Below are positions 1 to 9,140 of a stretch of 64,000 nucleotides of DNA, in pieces. The stretch is taken from positions 16,820 to 80,819 of the forward strand of contig DASRWI010000009.1 in assembly GCA_035654655.1 (NCBI GenBank), in the 5' to 3' direction. This DNA comes from DASRWI01 sp035654655. Lineage in GTDB: Bacteria > Bacteroidota > Ignavibacteria > Ignavibacteriales > Ignavibacteriaceae. Numbering within the stretch: the stretch's first letter is position 1; each line of letters begins with the position of its first letter. The notes beneath the pieces were generated by a model. It saw only the letters and a program-made list of their open reading frames with translations. It did not search any database and was not told the DNA's origin. The position numbers and the translations under genes were made by a program.

Positions 1-23
1 AACCACGACTGAAGTCGTGGGTT
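1..23. repeat. Short perfect palindromic hairpin at window edge
   Basis: CCACGACT at 3-10 pairs perfectly with AGTCGTGG at 13-20 around a 2-base GA centre, and flanking AA/TT bases could extend it. It lies about 30 bases past the stop of the minus-strand malate dehydrogenase gene. It is GC-richer than its surroundings and has only a weak T run on the minus strand, so it is a poor intrinsic terminator. Such hairpins are typical of REP-like or IS200/IS605-end sequences, but no transposase is visible and the sequence is cut by the window edge. Confidence 0.45.
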
Positions 24-51
24 AACCTGAAAAAGTTTTTTATTTTAATCT

Positions 52-1017
52 CTACAACCCTAATCTATCCATATCAGCAACTAATTCTCTAACAGCTTTT
101 ACTGAATTATCCATTAATTTCTGTTCTTCTTCATTCAGTGTAAGTTCAACAATTCTTTCAACTCCACCTTTACCTATAACAGCCGGAACTCCTACATAAT
201 ACCCATCAACTCCAAATTCACCTTTTAAATATGCACAAACAGGGAGTACTCTTTTCTCATCAAACAAAACTGCTTTTGTCATTTGGATAGCTGCCGCTGC
301 AGGGGAGTAAAATGCTGAACCTGTCTTTAATAATTTTACAACTTCACCACCAGCCATTTTGGTACGTTCAACCATTGCTGTCATTACTTCTTTAGCTTTA
401 TCTGCACTGCCATATTTTCTTTCAAGCAATTCCATTACAGGAATACCATTAACATTAGCATATCTTACTAATGGAACCATAGTATCACCATGTCCTCCAA
501 GGACTAATGCATTAATATCTTTAACAGATACTCCTAATTCCCAAGCAATGAATGTTGAAAAGCGTGATGAATCAAGAATGCCTGCCTGACCGAATACTCT
601 GTTTTCAGGAAAACCAGTAATCTTTTTGAACAATGTTACCATTGCATCTAATGGATTTGAAATAATAATAACAGTAGCATCAGGTGCATATTGTTTTACA
701 TTCTCTGCAACTGTTCTCATTATTTTTGCATTAGTTACTAAAAGGTCATCGCGGCTCATTCCTGGTTTACGGGGTAATCCTGCTGTAATAATAACTACAT
801 CAGAATCTTTTATATCTTCATATGAATTAGTACCTTTTACGTGGACATCAAAGCCATCTATTCTTGCAGCTTCAGCAATATCCAATGTTTTACCTTGAGG
901 AAGGTCTTCTACGATATCAAATAAAATCACATCTCCTAATTCTTTTAAAGCAGATAACTGAGTTAATACACCCCCAATTTGACCACCACCAATAAGAGAA
1001 ATTTTGTTTCTTCGCAT
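52..1017 (-). CDS. mdh: Malate dehydrogenase (NAD-dependent, LDH-like type)
   Basis: This enzyme oxidises malate to oxaloacetate with NAD+ in the TCA cycle in the cytoplasm. The 321-residue length is normal for the LDH-like (type III) malate dehydrogenases. The N-terminal Rossmann motif GGGQIGG lies at about residues 10-16, and an acidic residue after the second strand (FDIVED) suits NAD rather than NADP. The substrate-binding segment ISNPLDAM, GILDSSRF and the catalytic histidine in GGHGDTMVP are all present. The start is an ATG with an AAGGAG ribosome site a few bases upstream. An RsbW-like gene lies 76 bases upstream on the same strand, and the gap has a TTGTCA-like element, so mdh may have its own promoter. 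Another TCA enzyme, the fused oxoglutarate dehydrogenase, is at 55.2 kb. Confidence 0.96.
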   Translation of the reverse strand: MRRNKISLIGGGQIGGVLTQLSALKELGDVILFDIVEDLPQGKTLDIAEAARIDGFDVHVKGTNSYEDIKDSDVVIITAGLPRKPGMSRDDLLVTNAKIMRTVAENVKQYAPDATVIIISNPLDAMVTLFKKITGFPENRVFGQAGILDSSRFSTFIAWELGVSVKDINALVLGGHGDTMVPLVRYANVNGIPVMELLERKYGSADKAKEVMTAMVERTKMAGGEVVKLLKTGSAFYSPAAAAIQMTKAVLFDEKRVLPVCAYLKGEFGVDGYYVGVPAVIGKGGVERIVELTLNEEEQKLMDNSVKAVRELVADMDRLGL

Positions 1018-1093
1018 TATAACTCCTTAAAATTTTATGACATAAATTAAAATAAAGAATTAACTATAAAATTGACAAACGATGATTGTAGAA

Positions 1094-1510
1094 TTAATCA
1101 TCAATATGCATTAAAAGAATTGTCTCAGTTCCCTCAGGAGTAATCTTATACTTAACATCATCCATATAAACTTTCATAAGATATAGTCCTCGTCCACTAT
1201 CTTTAAGAAGATTTTCCGGTTCAGTAGGATCAGGAACGACATCCGGATTAAACCCATTTCCCTGATCTTTAATAGTTATTATCAAATCATTTTCAAACTT
1301 ATGTGCTTCAATAAAAACTAATTTATCAGGGTTGCTTTTATTCCCGTGAATTATAGCATTTGTTACTGCTTCAGTTACTGCCAATAAAATATTTTGGATT
1401 TTACTTTCAGGAACCCCTAGTTCTACTGAAAAATAATTTACAAATTCTTCAACCGTTAAAAGGTTAACCGAGTTGCTTTCTATTGCTAAAGTATATTTTT
1501 CTTGTGGCAA
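1094..1510 (-). CDS. RsbW-like serine/threonine kinase / anti-sigma factor ATPase
   Basis: A 138-residue single-domain GHKL ATPase of the HATPase_c_2 (RsbW/SpoIIAB) family. The N box EAVTNAIIHGN lies at about residues 46-56, the G1 box is DQGNGF, and the G2 box is SGRGLYLM. In this family the protein binds a sigma factor or phosphorylates an STAS-domain antagonist in the cytoplasm. No sigma factor, STAS antagonist or PP2C phosphatase gene is next to it, so its partner is unknown. There is no transmembrane segment or histidine-kinase dimerisation domain, which argues against a sensor kinase. GATGATT and AATCATC form a weak inverted repeat across its stop codon. Confidence 0.85.
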   Translation of the reverse strand: MPQEKYTLAIESNSVNLLTVEEFVNYFSVELGVPESKIQNILLAVTEAVTNAIIHGNKSNPDKLVFIEAHKFENDLIITIKDQGNGFNPDVVPDPTEPENLLKDSGRGLYLMKVYMDDVKYKITPEGTETILLMHIDD

Positions 1511-1553
1511 AATCTTACTTAATATTATATTTTAAAAAATAACTAAAATAAAA

Positions 1554-3452
1554 TTAAAAATTCCAATTAATATCTAAAGATAAATTTATTTGTTCTCTTT
1601 TTAAATTGTCTGCATTTATATATTCGAACCAGGTATAAAATCTTGCGTTAATGTTGTCCTGGTTAAACCACGTTATATCCAGAACAGGACCATTGCTTAA
1701 GTACTCAGAATATTTTGTCTTAATATTATTTATATAATTAAAAGTATTTAAGGAAAATACTCGATATCCAACTGCAAATTCTAAATCATTATAGAAGATA
1801 GAAGTTCTTGGTTCAATAAGATATTCCTGAAGATACCTGTTGGGTCTTATCTTAAATGTTTGTTGTCTAAAGTCACCCTGTTCTGAAAGTTTAAGGTAAG
1901 TAAAAATGTGAACACCAAATCTTTTATTAAATCTATAGGAAGAAGAATCAAGCATTGAAATCTGGCGGAAAGTAAAGCTTCTGTAATTTGGATTTATATC
2001 TTCAAAGTCATAAACTGTATAGTTAGCTGAAACATCAAATGAATTTGTTGAAACAAGTTTTTTGCCTTTGTAAATACCACCGGTAGTAAATTTTATTACT
2101 TTATTAATATTGTTATTTGAACTTTTTTCTGAGAATAAATAAACTAAATGATTCATTGTTCCTTCAGCGGCTGCAAAAGCTTCAAAGAAAGGGGAGAGGA
2201 TACGATTATATTTTAATCTAAGAATACTTAAAGTTTCATCTCTATCATCAAAATTTTCAATGCTTGGAGTATCATAGATTAACTTATTTTGAAGAGCACT
2301 AAAGTAAATGATATCCTTACTTGTAATTTTATATGAACCGCTAAGCGATAAAGCAATTCTTTGAGAAGTATTATTCTTTTGGCTTTCCAACTTTGAACGT
2401 GTTTCGTAAAGGTCCTGATTTGCTCCAGCAATATTTTTTGTCAGATGATTTTCATTTCTTTCACTGTAAATCAACCTTAAAAAACTATTAAGATTTCTGG
2501 AACTATAATTAAGCGAAGATTCAATATCAAATCTTAATTCTTTTACCTTGGTATCAAAAGAAGAAATAGAAAAATTATTACTTGATTTATAATTTATATC
2601 CCTGTCTATTTCTCTCCAGAAAACTTTAGTAAGTACATCTAACCTAAATACTTCAAGAAAATTATTTAACCTCAAATTATCTTGAATTAAATAATCAACT
2701 TCTTTTCTTTTCTGATTATTATTTTTAACATTAAATTCACGTTCAATAACTGAATCGGCATCAAAGTAAAAATCTTTTTTATTCATTATAAAAGCAGAGC
2801 TAAAGGAATTGCTCACATTTTGATTAATAATATTATCAACAATTAAGTTGTAATTATGAAGAATATTAGTCCTGGGGAGAATGTCTTCTTTCTTGAATCT
2901 CATTATGGAAGAAATATTGAAATCAGAAACATCAAGACCTGCAATTAAACCTTCGCCTCCGTAACTTAATCCATTATCAATTTCGCCAATTTGCCTGTTG
3001 GATGTATAGCCTAAAAAAGGAACAAACTTTATATTGCGTTGTGGAGAAAACTCAAAGAAGATATTTCCTGTTGAATTTGAAGCCTGGTTAATTTCAATTT
3101 TTCTATTATCAGAATAAATGCTATTAGAACCAAATACTCCAACACCTAACATATCATTTAATTTATATCTGCTTCTTAATGTTAAAGATTGCTCATCTCT
3201 AATACTTTTATCAGTATACTTAATTAATGTTGAATGATAATTTTCTTTTACATAAACATTTACTTTATCAAAGTCATTAAAATATAAAAATGAAGTAGTT
3301 AAGTAATTGGTATTTAATTGTTTTTCAAATCTTGAAGATAAGTTATTCTGCGGGGTATTTATAAATAAAATATTTAAACTATCACTTAAAACTGTTTGAG
3401 CAGATATGGATATACTGACAAATATTAAGATGTAAAATATATTGTTAAACAA
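1554..3452 (-). CDS. Predicted outer-membrane beta-barrel protein, unknown function
   Basis: I do not recognise a named family. The 632-residue protein starts with a signal peptide (MFNNIFYILIFVSISISAQ) likely cut near residue 19. The mature part is rich in alternating polar/aromatic strands (for example YRSFTFRQISM and LEFAVGYRVFSL), has almost no long hydrophobic helix, and ends in phenylalanine (SLDINWNF). These are features of outer-membrane barrels with a C-terminal aromatic residue. Low cysteine and many Asn/Ser residues also suit a surface protein. It starts 14 bases after the fibronectin lipoprotein gene on the same strand, so the two are probably co-transcribed and may form a surface complex. 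Alternatives are a TonB-independent porin or a structural surface protein. Confidence 0.6.
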   Translation of the reverse strand: MFNNIFYILIFVSISISAQTVLSDSLNILFINTPQNNLSSRFEKQLNTNYLTTSFLYFNDFDKVNVYVKENYHSTLIKYTDKSIRDEQSLTLRSRYKLNDMLGVGVFGSNSIYSDNRKIEINQASNSTGNIFFEFSPQRNIKFVPFLGYTSNRQIGEIDNGLSYGGEGLIAGLDVSDFNISSIMRFKKEDILPRTNILHNYNLIVDNIINQNVSNSFSSAFIMNKKDFYFDADSVIEREFNVKNNNQKRKEVDYLIQDNLRLNNFLEVFRLDVLTKVFWREIDRDINYKSSNNFSISSFDTKVKELRFDIESSLNYSSRNLNSFLRLIYSERNENHLTKNIAGANQDLYETRSKLESQKNNTSQRIALSLSGSYKITSKDIIYFSALQNKLIYDTPSIENFDDRDETLSILRLKYNRILSPFFEAFAAAEGTMNHLVYLFSEKSSNNNINKVIKFTTGGIYKGKKLVSTNSFDVSANYTVYDFEDINPNYRSFTFRQISMLDSSSYRFNKRFGVHIFTYLKLSEQGDFRQQTFKIRPNRYLQEYLIEPRTSIFYNDLEFAVGYRVFSLNTFNYINNIKTKYSEYLSNGPVLDITWFNQDNINARFYTWFEYINADNLKREQINLSLDINWNF

Positions 3453-3466
3453 TTACCAAACCATAT

Positions 3467-4462
3467 TTATGGAATAAGAGTAAATGAAAATAGATCAGTA
3501 ATACTATTGGGTTCAGAGAAACTTTTTGTAAAGGTAACAATTCTCCAAAAGTATTTAGTATTATATTCAAAATAAGTATAATTCAAACCTATGTCCAACG
3601 TATCATTCAATAAATTACTATTGAAATCATTACTCCACAACTCTCCATAAAATTCATTTGGCTGAAGTATTACCTTATAAGTTGCAGGTTGAGGTAACGT
3701 TATAATTTTGAAGTTGTTAAAAAATCTAACTCGTGAGTTATTCGCAGGAAATACTAATTTGGGTAAATCCAGGATTAAATCACTACTTTCATTACTAAAA
3801 GTACTCTCCAAACCACCTTTATCCACAGCTGTTATTTTGTAATAATAAGTTTTGTAAAGTTCAATTGAAACTGTATCCTTAAAAGTTGAAATATTTGAAG
3901 TTCCAATAAGATTAGTGCTGTCAGGTTGAAAACCTTCTACTGTACTTCTATATATATTATAATAAGAAACATCTGATTCCGTATTTGTCATCCATTTTAA
4001 GAACATATACTTTCTGCCATTCCAATTTCTTCCAAATGCTTGAAAATCATTTGGTCTGTTCGGCTTAAATTTATTAGACGGAATTGCTGATATTTCATTA
4101 GAAAAATCACTTTCCAGGTTTGTCAAATCAACTGAAGTAACTTTGTAGAAGTAGGTTTCTTCATATTCGAGGGAATCATCAAAATAATAGTAGTTCTTTG
4201 TAGAAGCTATTAAAATATAATCAGTCTTATTTGTTCTACGATATACGTTATATCCTTTAAGGTCAGGTTCATTATTCTTCTTCCATTCAATGTCTATGGT
4301 GCCGTCAGTTGCATTATATACAAACAAACCTTGAGGGACAGCAGGAGGCAAGCCATCATCTATCGTTACTATGTTATCTTGTCTTTCGCAGGAATTTATT
4401 AGGAAAACCAGCGATAAAATCAGTAAAAATCGAATCTTTACAAACCACTTTGATTGAAACAT
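3467..4462 (-). CDS. Lipoprotein with two fibronectin type III domains
   Basis: A 331-residue predicted lipoprotein. The N-terminal hydrophobic stretch ends in the lipobox INSC, placing the lipidated cysteine near residue 25. Two fibronectin type III-like modules follow at about residues 40-130 and 135-230. They are recognisable from paired WKKNNEPDLKGYNVYR / WMTNTESDVSYYNIYR cores and the repeated YYYKVTSVD / YYYKITAVD strands. The remaining ~100 residues are another beta-rich module ending in a YFWRIVTF-type strand. Such domains mediate protein or polysaccharide contacts at the cell surface; no catalytic motif is visible. It is the first gene of a two-gene unit with the downstream barrel and is divergent from nuoA, with a 165-base gap between them. 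Confidence 0.8.
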   Translation of the reverse strand: MFQSKWFVKIRFLLILSLVFLINSCERQDNIVTIDDGLPPAVPQGLFVYNATDGTIDIEWKKNNEPDLKGYNVYRRTNKTDYILIASTKNYYYFDDSLEYEETYFYKVTSVDLTNLESDFSNEISAIPSNKFKPNRPNDFQAFGRNWNGRKYMFLKWMTNTESDVSYYNIYRSTVEGFQPDSTNLIGTSNISTFKDTVSIELYKTYYYKITAVDKGGLESTFSNESSDLILDLPKLVFPANNSRVRFFNNFKIITLPQPATYKVILQPNEFYGELWSNDFNSNLLNDTLDIGLNYTYFEYNTKYFWRIVTFTKSFSEPNSITDLFSFTLIP

Positions 4463-4627
4463 AATAATGGTGATTGAGTATAATTTCTGTTATAATAAAT
4501 TAGTTATTTTAGTTAACTTAAATTAGAATTTTATGGAAATAAAGTAAATATTATGTGACAATTTACTTTGAAAATTGACAAACATTCATAAAATCAATAA
4601 TTTTAGCGCTCTTAAACTAAAAATAAC

Positions 4628-4993
4628 ATGATTAATTATATACCAATAATACTTGTAATAATTGTAGCTGTCATCTTTGCTGTTGCTGCAGTTGCTTCAT
4701 CAAAAATATTTGGTCCTCAAAGACCAAATCAAGCAAAGCTTTCCACATATGAAAGTGGGATGAAACCAATAGGTACAACTCACGAAAGAGTTTCCATTAA
4801 ATATTATTTAGTGGGAATGTTATTCATTATTTTCGACCTTGAAGTAATTTTTGTTTATCCCTGGGCAGTTCAATTTAGAAAATTATTTAATGAATATGGA
4901 ATAAATGTTTTTGTATCTATGGTAATATTTTTAGTGGTATTAGAATTAGGTTATTTATATGTGTATAAGAAAGGTGGATTTAGATGGGATTAG
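4628..4993 (+). CDS. nuoA: NADH-quinone oxidoreductase subunit A
   Basis: A small membrane subunit of respiratory complex I, 121 residues, which is normal for NuoA. Three transmembrane helices are visible at about residues 4-26, 60-83 and 93-115. The conserved loop with YESGMKPIG and the acidic helix FIIFDLEVIFVYPWA are the family signatures. It opens the nuoABCDEF run; its stop overlaps the nuoB start by 10 bases, so translation is probably coupled. No clear Shine-Dalgarno site precedes the ATG. A TTGACA element about 50 bases upstream, in the gap shared with the divergent lipoprotein gene, is a possible promoter element. Confidence 0.95.
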   Translation: MINYIPIILVIIVAVIFAVAAVASSKIFGPQRPNQAKLSTYESGMKPIGTTHERVSIKYYLVGMLFIIFDLEVIFVYPWAVQFRKLFNEYGINVFVSMVIFLVVLELGYLYVYKKGGFRWD

Positions 4994-5502
4994 AAGCGAA
5001 ATTAGGAGAAGAAGGTTTCTTTACAACAAAAGTTAATGAGTTAGTTGCGTGGTCAAGAAAAAATTCAGTATGGCCTATGCCTATGGGTATTTCCTGCTGT
5101 GCTATTGAAATGATGGCAGCCGGTGACCCAAAATACGATATAGCAAGGTTCGGTTCTGAAGTAATGCGTTTTACTCCGAGACAATGCGATTTAATGATTG
5201 TTGCTGGAACTGTTACTTATAAAATGGCTCACGTAGTTCGTAAGATTTATGATCAAATGCCTGACCCGAAATGGGTTATTGCAATGGGTGCCTGCACATC
5301 TTCGGGTGGTATGTACCGTTCATATAATGTGGTTCAAGGTATTGATCAATTTTTACCGGTTGATATTTATCTTGCGGGATGTCCTCCAAGACCTGATAAC
5401 TTATTGAATGCTTTAATCCAAATTCAGGATAAAATTGGTAGAAGCAAGGCAAATGAATTTAAGGACAGACCTATGCCGGAATTAAACGTTCTTAATCAAT
5501 AA
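4984..5502 (+). CDS. nuoB: NADH-quinone oxidoreductase subunit B
   Basis: This subunit carries the terminal iron-sulfur cluster N2, which hands electrons to quinone in complex I. The ligands are visible: the adjacent cysteine pair in GISCCAIEMM, a cysteine in MGACTSSGGM and one in AGCPPRPDNLL. The length of 172 residues is typical of bacterial NuoB. It overlaps nuoA by 10 bases and is followed 6 bases later by nuoC. The protein sits on the cytoplasmic face at the junction with the membrane arm. Confidence 0.96.
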   Translation: MGLEAKLGEEGFFTTKVNELVAWSRKNSVWPMPMGISCCAIEMMAAGDPKYDIARFGSEVMRFTPRQCDLMIVAGTVTYKMAHVVRKIYDQMPDPKWVIAMGACTSSGGMYRSYNVVQGIDQFLPVDIYLAGCPPRPDNLLNALIQIQDKIGRSKANEFKDRPMPELNVLNQ

Positions 5503-5508
5503 TAATAA

Positions 5509-6015
5509 ATGAATAATCAAGAATTACAAGAATTAATTGTTAAAAAAATAAAAGAAAATTCACCTGATGCTATAATTTCAACTAATGAGTATCGCGGTGA
5601 ATTTTCTTTGCTTTTAAATAAGGCAAATATTGTTCAGGTTTGTAAATTATTAAAAGAAGACCCGGAATTTCAATTTATATTATGTGAAGATGTTTCAGGA
5701 GTTGATTGGGCAAGAAGAAAAAATAGATTCAGTGTAGTTTATCATATTTTCTCTTTTAAATTAAGGTATAGATTAAGATTAAAAGTTGATGTTGATGAAA
5801 GTGATTTAAATGTTGATTCTGTTTCATCTGTTTGGGAAACAGCTAACTGGCACGAAAGAGAAGCTTATGATATGTTCGGTATAATATTTAATAATCATCC
5901 TGACTTAAGAAGAATGTATATGCCTGAAGATTTTGAATATTATCCTCTTAGAAAAGAATTTCCTTTGATGGGTATACCGGGATCTCAACCCCTTCCTAAG
6001 AAGGAGAGAACATAA
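5509..6015 (+). CDS. nuoC: NADH-quinone oxidoreductase subunit C (30 kDa)
   Basis: Peripheral-arm structural subunit of complex I, 168 residues. The 30-kDa family signature is visible as WHEREAYDMFGI followed by NNHPDLRRMYMPEDF and YPLRKEFP. It is encoded as a separate protein, not fused to NuoD as in some proteobacteria. The stop is one base before the nuoD start, so the two are probably translated together. The C-terminal tail GSQPLPKKERT is short, as usual for stand-alone NuoC. Confidence 0.95.
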   Translation: MNNQELQELIVKKIKENSPDAIISTNEYRGEFSLLLNKANIVQVCKLLKEDPEFQFILCEDVSGVDWARRKNRFSVVYHIFSFKLRYRLRLKVDVDESDLNVDSVSSVWETANWHEREAYDMFGIIFNNHPDLRRMYMPEDFEYYPLRKEFPLMGIPGSQPLPKKERT

Positions 6016-6016
6016 T

Positions 6017-7270
6017 ATGGAAAAATTAAGAAAAGAAGATGTTCACCCAAGCATTATTAAAACTTTATTAGGAAAAGATTCTAACATCACTGTCGAAGAT
6101 GCTCTTGATAATGAAATGATTTTGAATATGGGACCTCAGCACCCGGCAACCCACGGTGTACTTAGATTAGTCCTTCGTCTTGATGGTGAAACAATAGTTG
6201 CCTGCGTTCCTGAGCTAGGCTATCTTCATAGGGGATATGAGAAGATGGCTGAGAATATGACCTATATGGAATTTATTCCTCATACCGATAGATTGGATTA
6301 CATTGCTCCAATGGCAAACAATGTTGCTTATGCACTTGCTGTTGAAAAAGTTGCAGGTATTGAAGCACCACCAAGAGCTCAATACATTCGAATGATGGTT
6401 GTAGAGCTTGCAAGAATAGCTTCTCACTTGGTTTCAATTGGTTCCTTGGCAATGGACGTTGGTGCTCTTACCGTTTTCTTGTGGACATTAAGAGAAAGAG
6501 AAAAAATTCTTGATATATGGGATATTCTTTGCGGGGCAAGATTTACGAATACATATACAAGAATTGGAGGTGTTGCAAATGATGCTCAACCTGAAGCACT
6601 TAAATTAGCCAAATGGTTTGTTGAGCAATTTCCTGAAAACCTGGATGAAGTTGAAAAACTTCTTAATGGTAATAGAATATTTGTTGAACGTCTTGATGGC
6701 GTTGGACGTATATCTCAGGAAGATGCTATTAAGATTGGATTTACTGGTCCAAACTTAAGAGCAACCGGATTAGAATTCGATTTAAGAAGAGCAACACCTT
6801 ATTTATTTTATAATGATATTGATTTTAAAATTCCTACATATACAGAAGGTGATTGCCTTGCAAGATATTTCCTTCGAGTAGATGAATGCAGGGAAAGTGC
6901 AAAAATAGTTGCTCAGGTTATAGATAAAATGCCTGCCGGCGATACAATTTTAAATCAGCCAAAAAGAGTTCTTCCGAGAAAAACAGAAATTTATACCAAG
7001 ATGGAAGAGCTTATACACGATTTTATGATTGTTAATTTTGGCATCAATCCTCCAGAAGGAGAGATTTACAGTGCAGTGGAAAATCCAAAAGGAGAATTAG
7101 GATTTTATATTATCAGTAAGGGAGATGGAAATCCCTGGAGATTTAAAATACGCTCTCCTTCAATGGTTAATTTGCAGGCAATATCACAATTAATAAAAGG
7201 ACATTTAATATCAGATGTTGTTGCAATTGTCGGCAGCATTGATCCTATTATGGGGGAAGCAGATAAATAA
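6017..7270 (+). CDS. nuoD: NADH-quinone oxidoreductase subunit D (49 kDa)
   Basis: The quinone-binding 49-kDa subunit of complex I, related to the large subunit of NiFe hydrogenases. At 417 residues it is full length. The quinone-site loop GPQHPATHGVLR is at about residues 37-48, followed by the family segments LGYLHRGYEK and DRLDYIAPM. The C-terminal GEADK ends the chain as is typical. About 30 residues precede the conserved core, slightly longer than the shortest homologues. It directly abuts nuoE, whose ATG follows the TAA with no gap. Confidence 0.96.
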   Translation: MEKLRKEDVHPSIIKTLLGKDSNITVEDALDNEMILNMGPQHPATHGVLRLVLRLDGETIVACVPELGYLHRGYEKMAENMTYMEFIPHTDRLDYIAPMANNVAYALAVEKVAGIEAPPRAQYIRMMVVELARIASHLVSIGSLAMDVGALTVFLWTLREREKILDIWDILCGARFTNTYTRIGGVANDAQPEALKLAKWFVEQFPENLDEVEKLLNGNRIFVERLDGVGRISQEDAIKIGFTGPNLRATGLEFDLRRATPYLFYNDIDFKIPTYTEGDCLARYFLRVDECRESAKIVAQVIDKMPAGDTILNQPKRVLPRKTEIYTKMEELIHDFMIVNFGINPPEGEIYSAVENPKGELGFYIISKGDGNPWRFKIRSPSMVNLQAISQLIKGHLISDVVAIVGSIDPIMGEADK

Positions 7271-7762
7271 ATGGAAACAAAAATGGAATTCACTTTTACA
7301 GAAGAAAATAATCAGCGAATAGAAAAAGAAATTAGCAAGTATCCTTTCAAACAAGCTGCAATAATGGCTACATTGTATATTGCTCAGGAACAGAATGGAT
7401 GGATATCCAATGAAGTTATGGAAGCAGTTGCTAAAAAACTTGGAATAAATGTTGAAGATGTTTTAGGTGTGGTTTCATTTTATACGATGTACCATAAAAA
7501 ACCAGTAGGCAAATATCATCTTCAGGTTTGCACAAATGTATCCTGTATGTTGAGAGGTGCTTATCCTATCTATGATAAAATAAGAGCAAAGCTTGGAATA
7601 AATCATAATGAAGTTACATCTGATTCTCACTTCTCACTTGAAGAAGTTGAATGTATGGGTTCCTGCGGAACAGCTCCAATGATGGCAGTTAACGAAGATT
7701 TTTATGAAAATCTTTCCTTAGAACAAATTGATACTTTAATAGATTCATTTAAAAATAAGTAG
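7271..7762 (+). CDS. nuoE: NADH-quinone oxidoreductase subunit E (24 kDa)
   Basis: The thioredoxin-fold subunit that binds the 2Fe-2S cluster N1a in the NADH dehydrogenase module of complex I. Ligands are the pair in VCTNVSCML (C-x4-C) and the pair in ECMGSCGTAP (C-x3-C). The N-terminal helical part contains the family segment LGVVSFYTMY. The 163-residue length is typical. A second in-frame ATG lies four codons downstream and could be the true start. Having nuoE and nuoF here shows that the encoded complex accepts NADH, unlike the 11-subunit complexes without this module. Confidence 0.95.
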   Translation: METKMEFTFTEENNQRIEKEISKYPFKQAAIMATLYIAQEQNGWISNEVMEAVAKKLGINVEDVLGVVSFYTMYHKKPVGKYHLQVCTNVSCMLRGAYPIYDKIRAKLGINHNEVTSDSHFSLEEVECMGSCGTAPMMAVNEDFYENLSLEQIDTLIDSFKNK

Positions 7763-7769
7763 AAGGTAA

Positions 7770-9092
7770 ATGGAAAAGATTGTTTTACCGGATATAGAAA
7801 ATTTTCATCAGCTTAATGTTTATGAGCAAAATGGCGGTTACTCAGTAGCAAAAAAATGCTTTGGAATGACTACAGATGTTATCATTGACCAGGTTAAGAA
7901 ATCAGGATTACGTGGTAGAGGTGGGGCAGCATTTTCTACAGGTTTAAAGTGGAGCTTTATGCCCAAGACTACTGATAAAGAAAAATATCTTTGTGTTAAT
8001 GGTGATGAAAGTGAACCAGGTTCTTTTAAAGATAGACAAATTTTTGAATACAATCCTCATCAATTGATTGAGGGTATTATCATTACCTGTTATGCAATTG
8101 GTGCAAAGACTGCATACATCTACATAAGAGGAGAGTACTACAAATGGATTAACCTAATGCAAAAAGCGTTAGATGATGCTTATGCAGCAGGTTACGTTGG
8201 CGATGGAATGAAGGATAAATTTGGAACCGATTTTAAGTTAAATATTTATATTCATAAAGGAGCCGGTGCTTATATCTGCGGTGAAGAATCATCGCTGATG
8301 AATTCGATTGAAGGTAAAAGAGGATATCCAAGAATTAAACCTCCTTTCCCTGCAGTATATGGTTTATGGGGATGTCCAACAACAATTAATAATGTTGAAA
8401 CCCTTACCAATGTTCCTCCAATCATGGATAAAGGATGGGAATGGTTTTCAAAAATTGGTGAACCAAAACATCCCGGTACTATTTTATTTGGAGTAAGTGG
8501 ACATGTAAACAAACCCGGCATTCACGAACTCCCTACAGGCACATTATTAACCGATTTAATTTATAATTATGCAGGCGGAGTTCCGGGTAATAAAAAGATT
8601 ATGTGTGTCATTCCCGGTGGTTCTTCAATGCCTCCATTAAGAGGAGATGAACTTGAAGGTATAAAGATGGATGCAGAATCTTTAAAGGCAATAGGAAGCG
8701 GTATAGGTACCGGCGGTGTTATGGTAATGGATGAAGATACTAACCTTGCTGATGTGCTTACCAGAATTGCATATTTTTACTATCACGAAAGCTGCGGACA
8801 ATGTACTCCTTGCCGTGAAGGTACAGGTTGGATGCTAAAGATTTTAAAAAGAATTGCAGCAGGGCATGGAGTAAAAAGTGATTTGGACTTATTAGTATCA
8901 GTTGCTAATAATATTGAAGGAAATACTATCTGTGCATTAGGTGAAGCTGCAGCATGGCCTGTTAGATTTACAATTACAAAATTCAGAGACTACTTTGAAA
9001 AGATAGTTAAGGATGAAATAGACTTACCGGTAAAAGAAAAAGTGCACTCAATGCGGCACACAGGTGCACCATTAGGGAATATAAAATTCTAA
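7770..9092 (+). CDS. nuoF: NADH-quinone oxidoreductase subunit F (51 kDa)
   Basis: The NADH- and FMN-binding subunit, electron entry point of complex I. The glycine-rich FMN/NADH site SGLRGRGGAAFSTGLKW is at about residues 45-61, followed by NGDESEPGSFKDR. The 4Fe-4S cluster N3 ligands are ESCGQCTPCREG with the fourth cysteine in NTICALGEAAA. The 440-residue length is normal. This is the last gene of the visible nuo run: a perfect stem-loop terminator follows about 50 bases later, and neither nuoG nor any membrane-arm gene beyond nuoA is present in the window. Confidence 0.96.
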   Translation: MEKIVLPDIENFHQLNVYEQNGGYSVAKKCFGMTTDVIIDQVKKSGLRGRGGAAFSTGLKWSFMPKTTDKEKYLCVNGDESEPGSFKDRQIFEYNPHQLIEGIIITCYAIGAKTAYIYIRGEYYKWINLMQKALDDAYAAGYVGDGMKDKFGTDFKLNIYIHKGAGAYICGEESSLMNSIEGKRGYPRIKPPFPAVYGLWGCPTTINNVETLTNVPPIMDKGWEWFSKIGEPKHPGTILFGVSGHVNKPGIHELPTGTLLTDLIYNYAGGVPGNKKIMCVIPGGSSMPPLRGDELEGIKMDAESLKAIGSGIGTGGVMVMDEDTNLADVLTRIAYFYYHESCGQCTPCREGTGWMLKILKRIAAGHGVKSDLDLLVSVANNIEGNTICALGEAAAWPVRFTITKFRDYFEKIVKDEIDLPVKEKVHSMRHTGAPLGNIKF

Positions 9093-9140
9093 AGCAAAAG
9101 AATTATTTTTTTTACTTATAAATAAAAAATAAAATATTTT

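Noticed and set aside
359..898. Plus-strand open frames inside the malate dehydrogenase gene
   Set aside because: They are antisense shadows of a well-supported mdh gene, with no ribosome site or family match.
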